Origin: Sulfuriferula sp.
GTDB lineage: Bacteria; Pseudomonadota; Gammaproteobacteria; Burkholderiales; Sulfuriferulaceae
Length of the DNA stretch: 48,545 nucleotides
Direction: 5' to 3'
NCBI GenBank assembly: GCA_013140765.1
Contig: JABFSE010000013.1
Coordinates: forward strand, 1-48,545
Part shown: one piece after another, positions 24,341-34,564 of the stretch
Layout: each line of letters begins with the position of its first letter
Position numbering within the stretch: position 1 is the first letter of the stretch
Position numbers and translations under genes: made by a program
The notes under the pieces: model-generated
What the model saw: only the letters and a program-made list of their open reading frames with translations
Database searches by the model: none
What the model was told of the DNA's origin: nothing

Positions 24341-25291
24341 ATGATTAAAATAATTTTGCTCGTATTTGGTTTGTTGACGAGTTGGGCGCACGCTGAAGAT
24401 TATGCGGCGGTGAGCGTGCCTGTTACGCCGATTAAAATTGGTAAGCATAGTTATTATGTACAGGGCATGTCGGGCGCGGCATCGTCAGCGAATCAGGGTT
24501 ATATGTCAAATGCAGGATTCGTGGTTACGCCTGCGGGTGTGGTGGTATTTGACACCTTAGGCACGCCGTCATTGGCGGCTGAGTTGCTCAAACAAATCCG
24601 CAAAATCACCCCATTGCCGATTAAATACGTCATTATCAGTCATTACCATGCCGATCATTATTACGGCTTGCAAGTATTCAAAGCCGCAGGTGCCGAAAGC
24701 TGGGCGCATCAGAATGGGCAAGGTGCGATAGATACCGAGGGCGCGGCGGAGCGACTGGCGCAACGTAAAGAAACGCTATTTCCTTGGGTAGATGAGCACA
24801 CGCAACTATTGCCTGCGGATAAATGGCTGGAGGGCGATAAAGATTTTGAGCTGGGCGGTGTGCATTTCAAATTGCGCTTTGTCGGTCCCGCGCATTCGGC
24901 CGAAGACATGGCGATGCTAGTGCAGGAAGATAAAGTGCTTTATACAGGCGATTTGGTGTTCCGTGGACGGATACCTTTTGTTGGTGATGCCGATAGCAAT
25001 CTGTGGTTAGCGGCGTTAAACAAGCTCATCGTGCTGAAGCCCAAAACGATGGTGGCAGGGCATGGTGCGGCTTCGGTCAAGCCTGAGCTGGATTTGAAGT
25101 TCACTCGCGATTATTTAACTTTCTTGCGTAAAAATATGGGGCAGGCGGTGGCGGATTTAGTGCCGTTTGACGAGGCTTACAGTAAAACGAATTGGGGCAA
25201 TTACGCTAAGATGCCCGCATTCAAAGAAGCTAATCGCCCTAACGCCTACAATACTTATTTGCTCATGGAAAAAGAGTCCATGACGCCATGA
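24341..25291 (+). CDS. exported metallo-beta-lactamase-fold hydrolase
   Basis: A 316-residue protein with a Sec signal (MIKIILLVFGLLTSWAHA) and the zinc motif HYHADH (His101, His103, Asp105, His106 in VIISHYHADHYYG). Later His and Asp ligands occur in FVGPAHSAED, LYTGDLVFRG and MVAGHGAAS. Members of this SoxH/glyoxalase-II-like branch are periplasmic hydrolases of unknown substrate. Three in-frame ATGs compete (24329, 24335, 24341). I take 24341 because GGAG lies 6 nt upstream of it. The stop overlaps the secretin-like gene by 4 nt. Confidence 0.85.
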   Translation: MIKIILLVFGLLTSWAHAEDYAAVSVPVTPIKIGKHSYYVQGMSGAASSANQGYMSNAGFVVTPAGVVVFDTLGTPSLAAELLKQIRKITPLPIKYVIISHYHADHYYGLQVFKAAGAESWAHQNGQGAIDTEGAAERLAQRKETLFPWVDEHTQLLPADKWLEGDKDFELGGVHFKLRFVGPAHSAEDMAMLVQEDKVLYTGDLVFRGRIPFVGDADSNLWLAALNKLIVLKPKTMVAGHGAASVKPELDLKFTRDYLTFLRKNMGQAVADLVPFDEAYSKTNWGNYAKMPAFKEANRPNAYNTYLLMEKESMTP

Positions 25292-26115
25292 TGCGCTACT
25301 GGTTAATCGCCTATTTGAGCATAAATTGCGCGTATGCCGACGGCATGGTCATGCTACCGTTGCAATACCGCACATTGGACGAAGTATTGCCCGTGTTGCA
25401 ACCGCTATTGAGCGCAGGCGAAACGCTGACAGGGATGAACGACCAGCTCATCGTGCGGGCATCCGCTAGTCATCTGGCAGACATCAAAGCCGTCCTAGCC
25501 CGTATTGACACCGCACCGCGCCAGCTGGTGATATATGTGCGCCAGAATATGAATCAGCAACAACAGCGTAACGACCTCAATATCAATGGTCGTGCCAGCG
25601 TCGGTGGCGTAGCGGTGAGTGTGCCCAATAATCAACGCCCTAATGCGCGTTTAAGTCATGACGGTATCAATCTGGATGTGCAAAACAGCCAGCGTGACAG
25701 CGTAGAGCAAGCCGATCAGATGGTGCGCGTGATGGACGGTGGCGTGGCGCATATTAACGCAGGTGTAAGCGTACCCGTGCCGATACGCCAAGTAGTCTAT
25801 GGCGCGAACGGGGCAGTGATTTCTACCAGCACCGTTTATCAGGATTTTGGATCGAGTTTTTACGTCACGCCACATCTCATCGGTGAACGCGTGAGCTTAG
25901 ACATTAGCCCGCAACAAACCAGCCTGCAAACTAGCCAATACGGTAGCCGCAACGTACAACGCCTATCGACCAGCGTGCAAACCAAACTGGGCGTCTGGAC
26001 ACAAATCGGCGGTACTGACACTAATAATACCCAAAATGCAGCACAATTATTAGGGCAATCAGCTGGCACTCAACAAAGTCAGCAGGGTGTTTGGCTGAAA
26101 GTGGTGGCGGAGTAG
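25288..26115 (+). CDS. short secretin-like protein
   Basis: A 275-residue exported protein (signal MMRYWLIAYLSINCAYA). It has a secretin N-type domain (about 20-95: LDEVLPVLQPLLSAGETLTG, HLADIKAVLARIDTAPRQLVI). A Gln/Asn-rich stretch follows, then a piece resembling the secretin C-domain (FYVTPHLIGERVSLDISPQ, STSVQTKLGVWTQIGG). Full secretins exceed 500 residues, so this is either a minimal periplasmic adaptor or a pore of reduced size. It is translationally coupled to the metallo-hydrolase. No other secretion genes are nearby. Confidence 0.7.
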   Translation: MMRYWLIAYLSINCAYADGMVMLPLQYRTLDEVLPVLQPLLSAGETLTGMNDQLIVRASASHLADIKAVLARIDTAPRQLVIYVRQNMNQQQQRNDLNINGRASVGGVAVSVPNNQRPNARLSHDGINLDVQNSQRDSVEQADQMVRVMDGGVAHINAGVSVPVPIRQVVYGANGAVISTSTVYQDFGSSFYVTPHLIGERVSLDISPQQTSLQTSQYGSRNVQRLSTSVQTKLGVWTQIGGTDTNNTQNAAQLLGQSAGTQQSQQGVWLKVVAE

Positions 26116-26121
26116 TCGCTG

Positions 26122-26982
26122 TTAATCAAACACTACCGTCTTGTTTGCATACAGTAAAACGCGGTTTTCGATGTGCCAGCGCACTGCACGCGACAGGACG
26201 ATTTTTTCTAGGTCGGCACCGCGACGGATTAGGTCTTCCAAATCATCTCGATGCGAGATGCGGGCAACGTCTTGTTCGATAATCGGACCGTCGTCGAGTA
26301 TTTCGGTCACATAATGGCTGGTCGCACCGATGAGCTTGACCCCGCGTTCAAAGGCGCGATGATAGGGTTTTGCACCGTGGAAAGCGGGCAGGAAAGAGTG
26401 ATGGATGTTAATGATGCGATTAGGATAATGGCGAATAAAGTCGGGTGATAACACCTGCATGTAGCGTGCTAATACGACAAAGTCCACGTGATTTTTACGC
26501 AAAATCGCAAGTTGCTCGGCTTCCGCTTCCGCTTTGTTGTCTTTATTGATAACGATGTGTTGGAACGGGATACGGTAAGCCTCCGCCAGCCATTGGGTAT
26601 CGGTATGATTGCTGATGATGATGGGAATTTCGCAATTAAGCTCACCTGCCTGATAGCGGTACAGTAAGTCAGCTAGGCAATGATCATAGCGCGATACAAA
26701 AATAGCCAAACGTGGGCGATGCGCTGATGTCGCTAATCGCCATTGCATTTGAAAACGCGTGGCAATGGGGCTAAATGCGTTATTAAAATCGCTGGTATCA
26801 ATATCAAATCCCGATAAATCCCATTCTACGCGCATTAAAAATAAGCCTAATTCCGCATCTTGATGTTGATCCGCGTGGAGGATGTTGGCATTGTGCTGAT
26901 ATAGAAAATCAGCAATCGCTGCCACCAGACCTTTTTGGTCGGGGCAACTAATAAGTAAAATAGCCGTGGCTTTGTTAGACAT
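26122..26982 (-). CDS. purU: formyltetrahydrofolate deformylase
   Basis: A 286-residue protein that hydrolyses 10-formyl-THF to formate and THF, balancing the one-carbon pool. The N-terminal ACT domain (LLISCPDQKGLVAAIADFLY, residues 5-85) precedes a formyltransferase domain with RLAIFVSRYDHCLADLLYR, the catalytic region NIHHSFLPAFHGAKPYHRAFERG, and LIGATSHYVTEILDDGPIIEQD. The start has a strong GGAGCGG site. It converges on the secretin-like gene with 6 nt between stops. Confidence 0.96.
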   Translation of the reverse strand: MSNKATAILLISCPDQKGLVAAIADFLYQHNANILHADQHQDAELGLFLMRVEWDLSGFDIDTSDFNNAFSPIATRFQMQWRLATSAHRPRLAIFVSRYDHCLADLLYRYQAGELNCEIPIIISNHTDTQWLAEAYRIPFQHIVINKDNKAEAEAEQLAILRKNHVDFVVLARYMQVLSPDFIRHYPNRIINIHHSFLPAFHGAKPYHRAFERGVKLIGATSHYVTEILDDGPIIEQDVARISHRDDLEDLIRRGADLEKIVLSRAVRWHIENRVLLYANKTVVFD

Positions 26983-27047
26983 AATCCGCTCCTGATGAGG
27001 AGTGCTATTATAAGCGAGATGCTGGCTTGCCGCTAATTTAGCGTAGT

Positions 27048-27755
27048 CTACTGTACCGACTCAGATGAGGATTTATGATGTTTAATCGCGAGTTGGTAAA
27101 TGCGCATTAAATCGTGCTCGTTGACATCGATATACGAGTCGATTTGCGCGAGCGCATAGACAAAGTCTGCGTGTGAAATTGCTGGGTAGGGGGTGATGAC
27201 TTCGCTGGGTTTTTCCATTTTGTCGATGGCAAAATAAACGGGGTAACGGCGGCTAGGGTTAAACCAGCTAAATGCGATAGCGGTCAGTAAAATAATGGTG
27301 ACATTGATGATGACGGGTTCTAGTATAAATAAATAGCCTAGCGCGTGTAGTTTTTCTCCCCCCATCACGGCGACTAATGCGGTTGCGCCACCAGGTGGAT
27401 GTATGCACCGTAAATAGTGCATTGCGCCCACGGCAACGGCGACAGCTAAAGGGGCTGCCAACCAGGTGATAGTCACTAATTTAGCGCAACTTACGCCTGC
27501 AATTGCTGATATGACATGACCGCCAAATACCGCCCATGGCTGCGACAACCCGCCATGTGGCACTGCAAATAAGAGCACTGCTGATGCGCCCATGGAGGCG
27601 ACCATGATAAGCGCAATGTGTGCCTGTAAAAAGTAATCGGATATTAAGAAAACGCTCAGTATTCCAAAAAATGCACCTGTAATGGCTATCCAGCGTTCAG
27701 TGTGGCTTACAGGGGTGAAATCTAGTCCAATAATGGCGAATAGCTTTTGACGCAT
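27048..27755 (-). CDS. HPP family membrane protein
   Basis: A 235-residue protein with four or five hydrophobic helices and the family's signature CIHPPGGATALVAVMGG. MASMGASAVLLFAVPHGGLSQP-like sequence lies before it. Plant HPP proteins have been linked to nitrite transport; bacterial ones are little studied. I start at the ATG at 27755 because the longer frame overlaps the end of a decayed upstream gene on the same strand (stop at 27776). That gene has an NsrR-like operator upstream, so this locus may answer to nitric oxide. Confidence 0.82.
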   Translation of the reverse strand: MRQKLFAIIGLDFTPVSHTERWIAITGAFFGILSVFLISDYFLQAHIALIMVASMGASAVLLFAVPHGGLSQPWAVFGGHVISAIAGVSCAKLVTITWLAAPLAVAVAVGAMHYLRCIHPPGGATALVAVMGGEKLHALGYLFILEPVIINVTIILLTAIAFSWFNPSRRYPVYFAIDKMEKPSEVITPYPAISHADFVYALAQIDSYIDVNEHDLMRIYQLAIKHHKSSSESVQ

Positions 27756-27775
27756 TGCATGATTCCAGATGTAAA

Positions 27776-28158
27776 TTAGCGTTCGATGGGCACTGTTAAA
27801 TCTTGCCAATCTTCGCGTCCAGCGCGAAAAATATCCCATAGCCCAAATGGAATAACGGTAATGGCAATAACGCACCAGATGGCGAACAATCTATACCAGC
27901 CATGAATAAACTACTAAAAGGCTGACCGAGCACCATCATAGCACCGACAGCACCTTAAAATCGATACCCTGAGATGCGCGTGTAATAGGCTGTACGTGTA
28001 TTTGGATGGTAGGCAACAGACGAATAAACGAATATAGAAGCGGCAATCCAGAGTAATAATAAGGGCGCAATGAGCGTAGCTGTAATGCTGGTGATGTTAA
28101 ATAATCGTGCAGAAAATAAAGATTGCGCCGCTGTTATTGATTTTATTTCCGTCATCAA
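27776..28158 (-). pseudogene. decayed small membrane protein gene (nonsense plus frameshift)
   Basis: The first frame runs from an ATG at 28158 through a hydrophobic helix to YYTRISGYRF and then meets TAA (27955-27957). Reading past that stop gives GAVGAMMVLGQPFSSLF, a plausible continuation. A change of frame near 27900 then gives WYRLFAIWCVIAITVIPFG and WDIFRAGREDWQDL, ending at TAA 27776-27778. The joined product would be about 127 residues with three hydrophobic segments. Two disabling changes suggest a recent loss. Family not named. It lies 20 nt upstream of the HPP gene. Confidence 0.6.
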
Positions 28159-28193
28159 TGCCCCCGTAGTTCAGAAGTGTGTGCGATATATTA

Positions 28194-28216
28194 AACAAGC
28201 AGTTAAAATGCATCTT
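28194..28216 (-). promoter_or_regulatory. NsrR-like operator upstream of the HPP locus
   Basis: On the minus strand AAGATGCATTT, one base, then AACTGCTTGTT. The first arm is a perfect NsrR half-site and the second matches 8 of 11 positions. A TTGACA (28235-28230) lies 13 bp upstream, so the site would fall over the promoter of the decayed gene and the HPP gene. Confidence 0.5.
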
Positions 28217-28260
28217 ATCAGCCCGTCACTGTCAAGTCGCTGACGATAGCCGCTGTGTGA

Positions 28261-29232
28261 TTATCGCTTATGGTTAATTAAGTAAGCATCTGCATAAATA
28301 TCATTCATTTTAGCGCCCGCTAGATAGGCTTTTTTGCGTGCGCTGGTGACCATGTTGGGATTGCCGCATAAAAATATACGCCAGCCAGCTAAGTGTGGAT
28401 GCGCTACGAATGCGACATCCATTGCGCGCCCTGCTTGGTATCGATTGTCTATGTTAGTGCTTGATACGCAAGGAACATAGTGAAAATTAGAATAATGCAC
28501 GGTCATTTCACATAGCTCATTAACCAGATACAGCCCCGTGACATCATGGCTGCCATGATACAAATAGATGTCGCCAAAATGCCTGTGATTAAGCGCGTCG
28601 CGGATGATACCCATGAGTGGCGCAAGCCCAGAACCAGTACCGATTAACAGCAACGGTTGTTGTGGTGTATCAGGCACATAAAAACAAGCGCCGACGGGCG
28701 CGCTAATTTGCACGCGGTCGCCTACTTTTAATTCATTATGAATCCAGTTGCTCACTCGTCCATCGGGCATGCGCCGCACATGCAAACGTAGATAAGGATC
28801 GGTTGGCACGCTTGCGAGTGAATAGCTACGAGTATTATCATTATCTTGATAGAGGTTGATAAATTGCCCCGCATGATAATTTTGCAAGCTCGGACAATCC
28901 AAGCCCACACATTTTATGTCGTCATTCAATTGTCGTACTGCGGTCACCGTTGCGGATAGTAATCTATCGGCGTTGTCAGGCAAGGTGATAGTCATATCCT
29001 CAGTCGGATAACAGACACATGCCATAAAATAATTTTGTGCTTGTAACGTAGGTTTTAATCCATTTTGCGCAGTGATGGGTACATTTGCGCTACTTGATTG
29101 CATGACACAGGTTTGGCATATTCCGTTACGGCAAGAATAAGGCACTGCTACACCTGAACGTGTTAAGGCATCCAATACCGTTTCGTCTGCATTGCATTGG
29201 TAGCGTACTTGGTTCACCGTTAATTGTGCCAT
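28261..29232 (-). CDS. 2Fe-2S ferredoxin-linked FAD/NAD(P)H oxidoreductase
   Basis: A 323-residue protein in three parts. A plant-type 2Fe-2S ferredoxin domain (1-90) has Cys34, Cys39 and Cys42 in SCRNGICQTC and the last ligand at Cys72 or Cys74. An FAD-binding barrel carries RSYSLASVP (near 135). An NAD(P)H domain carries LLIGTGSGLAPLMGI (near 198) and the late FLCGNPNMV. It would carry electrons from NAD(P)H through FAD to the iron-sulphur centre. It is 10 nt downstream of a truncated haemoglobin gene and is its probable reductase. AAGGAAA precedes the start. Confidence 0.9.
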   Translation of the reverse strand: MAQLTVNQVRYQCNADETVLDALTRSGVAVPYSCRNGICQTCVMQSSSANVPITAQNGLKPTLQAQNYFMACVCYPTEDMTITLPDNADRLLSATVTAVRQLNDDIKCVGLDCPSLQNYHAGQFINLYQDNDNTRSYSLASVPTDPYLRLHVRRMPDGRVSNWIHNELKVGDRVQISAPVGACFYVPDTPQQPLLLIGTGSGLAPLMGIIRDALNHRHFGDIYLYHGSHDVTGLYLVNELCEMTVHYSNFHYVPCVSSTNIDNRYQAGRAMDVAFVAHPHLAGWRIFLCGNPNMVTSARKKAYLAGAKMNDIYADAYLINHKR

Positions 29233-29242
29233 GCTGTTTCCT

Positions 29243-29611
29243 TTATTTACCTAGTACATCATTGCGCGTGGTTTCGCAGACTACACCCACTTCAGCAATC
29301 AGCTCGGCAGGTACGTTGAGCGCTTGTAATGATGCGACTAAGTTTTCAACTACGGCATCAAAATGGCTGTCGTTTAAGCCTCGCGTCACTAAGTGCGCAT
29401 GACCTTTACGCATATCAGCACCCGTGTAATGCACGGGACCGCCAAAAGCCATAGTCAAAAAAGCCTTTTGTTTCGCAGCTTGGTGTTCCATATCAACATC
29501 ATCAAAAAAATCACTAATACGTTCATCGCTCAATACCCGACGATAAAACACATCCACCGCCGCGTTCACTGCGGCATCACCGCCTATTTTTTCATACAGA
29601 TTTGCACTCAT
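29243..29611 (-). CDS. group 1 truncated haemoglobin
   Basis: A 122-residue protein beginning MSANLYEKIGGDAAVNAAVD, the GlbN pattern. B10 Tyr is Tyr23 (VFYRRVL), and the proximal His is His71 in MRKGHAHLV. Group 1 globins bind O2 and NO and can oxidise NO to nitrate if re-reduced. I start at 29611, where GGAG is well placed; a longer frame extends into the operator region and lacks support. The gene is under an NsrR-like operator and is followed by a ferredoxin reductase, so NO detoxification is the likely role. Confidence 0.93.
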   Translation of the reverse strand: MSANLYEKIGGDAAVNAAVDVFYRRVLSDERISDFFDDVDMEHQAAKQKAFLTMAFGGPVHYTGADMRKGHAHLVTRGLNDSHFDAVVENLVASLQALNVPAELIAEVGVVCETTRNDVLGK

Positions 29612-29719
29612 TATCAAGCTCCTGAAAATAGATGTATATAAAATACATGTTATTGGATATAAAAAATGGGGCACGCTACCCCGCTCCGATGTAAAATGAA
29701 ATGGAAGAATAAGTCATTT

Positions 29720-29742
29720 AAGATGCATCTTGAATGTATCTT
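29720..29742. promoter_or_regulatory. NsrR operator
   Basis: AAGATGCATCT, T, GAATGTATCTT: an 11-1-11 inverted repeat close to the NsrR consensus (AAGATGCATTT-N-AAATGCATCTT). It sits in the divergent region between the haemoglobin and nsrR genes and covers the -10 element of the haemoglobin promoter. Confidence 0.85.
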
Positions 29743-29767
29743 ATATAATACTTGCTATTTTTGTCAA
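29740..29767 (-). promoter_or_regulatory. promoter of the haemoglobin-reductase operon
   Basis: On the minus strand TTGACA (29767-29762), a 16-bp spacer, then TATAAG (29745-29740). The -10 overlaps the NsrR operator, so a bound repressor would block RNA polymerase. A TATAAT at 29744-29749 on the plus strand could be the nsrR -10, but its -35 is poor. Confidence 0.65.
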
Positions 29768-29785
29768 GCATAAGTAACCACTAAT

Positions 29786-30226
29786 ATGCAACTTACTCAA
29801 TATACAGATTACTCATTACGTGTGCTTGTTTATCTCGGCATGAAAAATGACGGCAGAGCAACGATTACTGAGCTGGCTGATTATTACCAAATTTCGCGTA
29901 ATCACTTAGTAAAAGTGGTGCATAACTTAGCGCAGCAGCAGCTCATTTTGACGCAGCGTGGTAAAAATGGAGGCATGTCTCTAGCGCGACCTGCTAATCA
30001 GATTAAAGTTGGCGATGTTGTCCGACTGACAGAGCCAAATTTCCATATCGCCGAATGTTTTAATAACGTAAGTAATAAATGCGTACTTACGCCGAATTGC
30101 CGCTTAAAATCAATACTATATCAAGCTAATGTTGCATTTTTGACTATCTTGGACAATTACACTATTGCCGATAGTATAGTCGGTTTAACCGTATTCAAGC
30201 CCGATAACAGCCATGCACAAGGCTAA
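29786..30226 (+). CDS. nsrR: Rrf2-family NO-sensing repressor, NsrR-like
   Basis: A 146-residue protein with a winged HTH (about 24-66, ELADYYQISRNHLVKVVHNLA and GKNGGMSLARP). It has three Cys for an iron-sulphur cluster at 91, 99 and 105 (AECF, KCVLTPNC), with Asp8 as possible fourth ligand. This matches NsrR rather than IscR. NsrR loses DNA binding when NO nitrosylates its cluster. The divergent haemoglobin operon with a matching operator supports the assignment. No ribosome binding site is obvious. Confidence 0.88.
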   Translation: MQLTQYTDYSLRVLVYLGMKNDGRATITELADYYQISRNHLVKVVHNLAQQQLILTQRGKNGGMSLARPANQIKVGDVVRLTEPNFHIAECFNNVSNKCVLTPNCRLKSILYQANVAFLTILDNYTIADSIVGLTVFKPDNSHAQG

Positions 30227-30245
30227 TCTAGCGCAGACCTTGTGC
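30215..30245. terminator. hairpin between convergent nsrR and ndh remnant
   Basis: GCACAAGG (30215-30222) pairs with CCTTGTGC (30238-30245) over a 15-nt loop that contains the end of the nsrR stop region. There is no T-run, so this may be a weak or factor-dependent end. Confidence 0.4.
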
Positions 30246-30252
30246 CTATGCG

Positions 30253-30885
30253 CTAATGGAGTTTAACCCGTGCGCGCGTGGGCGAGCTGATTAGGTGTGC
30301 GTAGGTACTGAGCAGCGTTTTTACCCAGCCATGTAGGGCAATTTGGTGCATTTTGTGCAGAGACCAATACATGAAACGCGCCAGCAAGCTTTCAATAATG
30401 ATGCCACCAGAGAAGCTACTCATAAGATTGCCGACAGTGGAGGATTGTCCCAGCGTAATAAGTATGCAGTGTTCGGCAACACCTGGGATACCAAAATCAT
30501 TAGCAATTGAGCCGACAGAAATGACTAAGGTATCGTAGTGAAAGTGGCGACGTGGGATGATTTCTATCCCACCTTCGTCTAAAGTAGGCGCAACGCTAAC
30601 TGTTTTTTGCGTGCGATCAAGCGCATCCATGCGTCCAAGACGAAAGCGGAAATGATTCCAGTGCCCTTGTGCGAGGTACTCCAGTCGTTCGGCATACGAG
30701 TCCAGACTGCCTGCGGCGACTTCATACAGCAATGGTTTCCATAGATGTGATGGCGAGGCATCTATCAGCGTGATATTGGCGCGTTTTTGCTTGCCCAATT
30801 GATTGCCTAGCTTAGTCGCCAGTTCCAATCCATCCGCACACACACCAACAATAATAATTTCGTGTATGGATTACTGTGTTTGCAT
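30253..30885 (-). pseudogene. ndh: type II NADH dehydrogenase remnant
   Basis: What remains is the N-terminal FAD region (GLELATKLG, then LIDASPSHLWKPLLYEVAAGSLD and FHYDTLVISVGSIANDFGIPG). It is joined directly to the membrane-binding C-terminus (SSTVGNLMSSFSGG, then LLARFMYWSLHKMHQIALHGW). Roughly 200 central residues with the NADH-binding domain are missing from a normal length near 430. The likely ATG at 30885, with GAGGTG upstream, is followed by a stop after four codons. The dinucleotide motif GxGxxG is changed to GVCADG. Three separate lesions make this a dead gene. Confidence 0.85.
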
Positions 30886-30985
30886 GACGACACCTCATCG
30901 TGTTCGGTTTTTTTAATGATACGATACAATGAGATAGTGGTGAAATGTATTTTGTAAAATTTTGCTATAACAATTAGCGCGTAAG

Positions 30986-31171
30986 CTATACCGCATCCTG
31001 CTTACGGATTTCTTCAGCTGTTATGCGAACCAGCCGATCGTTTTTCATGACGATAATTGCTGTGTTGGTAAACACAGCTTGCTGGCGTGCCATCATTGCT
31101 GCTCGGCGCATCGCGATGAGTGAATTAACCAGATCTTGGTCTTTCGCTGTGCTCAATTCGTTTTGTGTCAT
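30986..31171 (-). CDS. small protein paired with the zeta-like ATPase
   Basis: A 61-residue protein (MTQNELSTAKDQDLVNSLIAMRRAAMMARQQAV, end TAEEIRKQDAV), mostly helical and charged. I take the ATG at 31171 because it overlaps the stop of the zeta-like gene in ATGA; a longer start at 31186 lies inside that gene. The coupling suggests a partner, perhaps an antitoxin. Epsilon antitoxins normally precede zeta, however, and this gene follows it. No DNA-binding motif is evident. Confidence 0.65.
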   Translation of the reverse strand: MTQNELSTAKDQDLVNSLIAMRRAAMMARQQAVFTNTAIIVMKNDRLVRITAEEIRKQDAV

Positions 31172-31695
31172 GTACGCTCTCCCCATGCTATCAATAATGG
31201 TTCACTATCCTTGTTGTCAAATAATGCCCAAGCATCTACTGCAGTACGGTAGGTATGTTCAAAATTCTTTTTCCCTGCCTCAAATCTTCGCTGAATAACC
31301 GCTTCTGGTATGTCATGACCGCCTTGACGAACACGTTCTGCGACACGCGCAACCGCCATATCAGATGATGGTAGGCTTAGGAAGAATAGGCTGACATGGT
31401 AACCCAGATTACGCCAGTTCTGGATATGGTGTAAATATGCCAGTCCTGATAATGTGGTTTCAAATGCAAAGCTTTCTTTGTTCTCAACGCAAGAACGGAT
31501 TTCTTTTAACATCAATCGACCTGCTCTAAAAGCGGCTGATTCAGGTGCGAATGGTGATAACCCTGCCGCAATTAAATCTGCGTTAATAAACCGATTGCAG
31601 TGTGCTTCTGCGGGTAGAAATGCGCGGGCAAAAGTGGTTTTCCACGCGCCATTCGGTCCTGCAATAATAATTATTTTCTTGCTTATACTATCCAT
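31168..31695 (-). CDS. zeta-toxin-like ATPase with altered P-loop
   Basis: A 175-residue P-loop protein of the zeta toxin/UNG1 branch: IIIIAGPNG followed by AWKTTFARAFLP, INADLIAAGLSPFAPESAAFRAGR, FAFETTLSGLAYL, and RVRQGGHDIPEAVIQRRFEAG. The last block is the typical zeta region that binds the sugar substrate. In the Walker A motif the Gly before the Lys is Trp18 (GPNGAWKTT instead of GPNGAGKTT), which should hinder phosphate binding. Family members phosphorylate UDP-GlcNAc or act as kinases of unknown target. Confidence 0.82.
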   Translation of the reverse strand: MDSISKKIIIIAGPNGAWKTTFARAFLPAEAHCNRFINADLIAAGLSPFAPESAAFRAGRLMLKEIRSCVENKESFAFETTLSGLAYLHHIQNWRNLGYHVSLFFLSLPSSDMAVARVAERVRQGGHDIPEAVIQRRFEAGKKNFEHTYRTAVDAWALFDNKDSEPLLIAWGERT

Positions 31696-31730
31696 GGGTT
31701 GACGTTTAAGTCTTTATAAAGAGGCGTACT

Positions 31731-34124
<2,394 letters not shown>

Positions 34125-34149
<25 letters not shown>

Positions 34150-34556
34150 GGGTTTTTAGTGCAATCCACATATAAATGCAAAGAATGTTCATGAATAGTA
34201 AAGCCGCGTTCGGCAGCAATGTTTTTTTGGCGGCGTTCGATTTCTTCATCGAAAAACTCTTCTACCAGCCCGCATTGTAAACAGACTAAATGATCATGAT
34301 GCTCGTCGGTATTCAGTTCGTAAACGGCTTTGTCGCTATCAAAGTGATGGCGTAGCAATAAACCCGCTTGCTCAAATTGCGTGAGCACGCGGTAAACCGT
34401 CGCCAAGCCGATGTCAATTTCTTCTACCACTAACATACGGTAAATGTCTTCCGCAGTCAGGTGGCGTTTTTCGCTTTTTTCAAACAGCTCTAGTACTTTG
34501 AGTCTGGGTAGCGTGGCTTTGAGCCCGATATTTTTCAAATCTGCTGGTGTGCTCAT
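34125..34556 (-). CDS. fur: ferric uptake regulator
   Basis: A 143-residue iron-responsive repressor. The N-terminal winged helix (LKNIGLKATLPRLKVLELF, ATVYRVLTQFEQAGLL) is followed by the metal-binding and dimer domain with DEHHDHLVCLQCGLVEEF, then HEHSLHLYVDC and a last Cys. The long frame upstream of MSTPADL has no support, so I start at 34556. A palindrome resembling a Fur box lies 24-38 bp upstream. In relatives fur is divergent from bamE across a short gap; here the gap is split by about 1.1 kb. Confidence 0.95.
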
Positions 34557-34564
34557 ATAGTAGG

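Noticed and set aside
27756-27875. N-terminal extension of the HPP protein
   Set aside because: It overlaps the end of the decayed upstream gene in another frame and adds an atypical basic tail before the family start.
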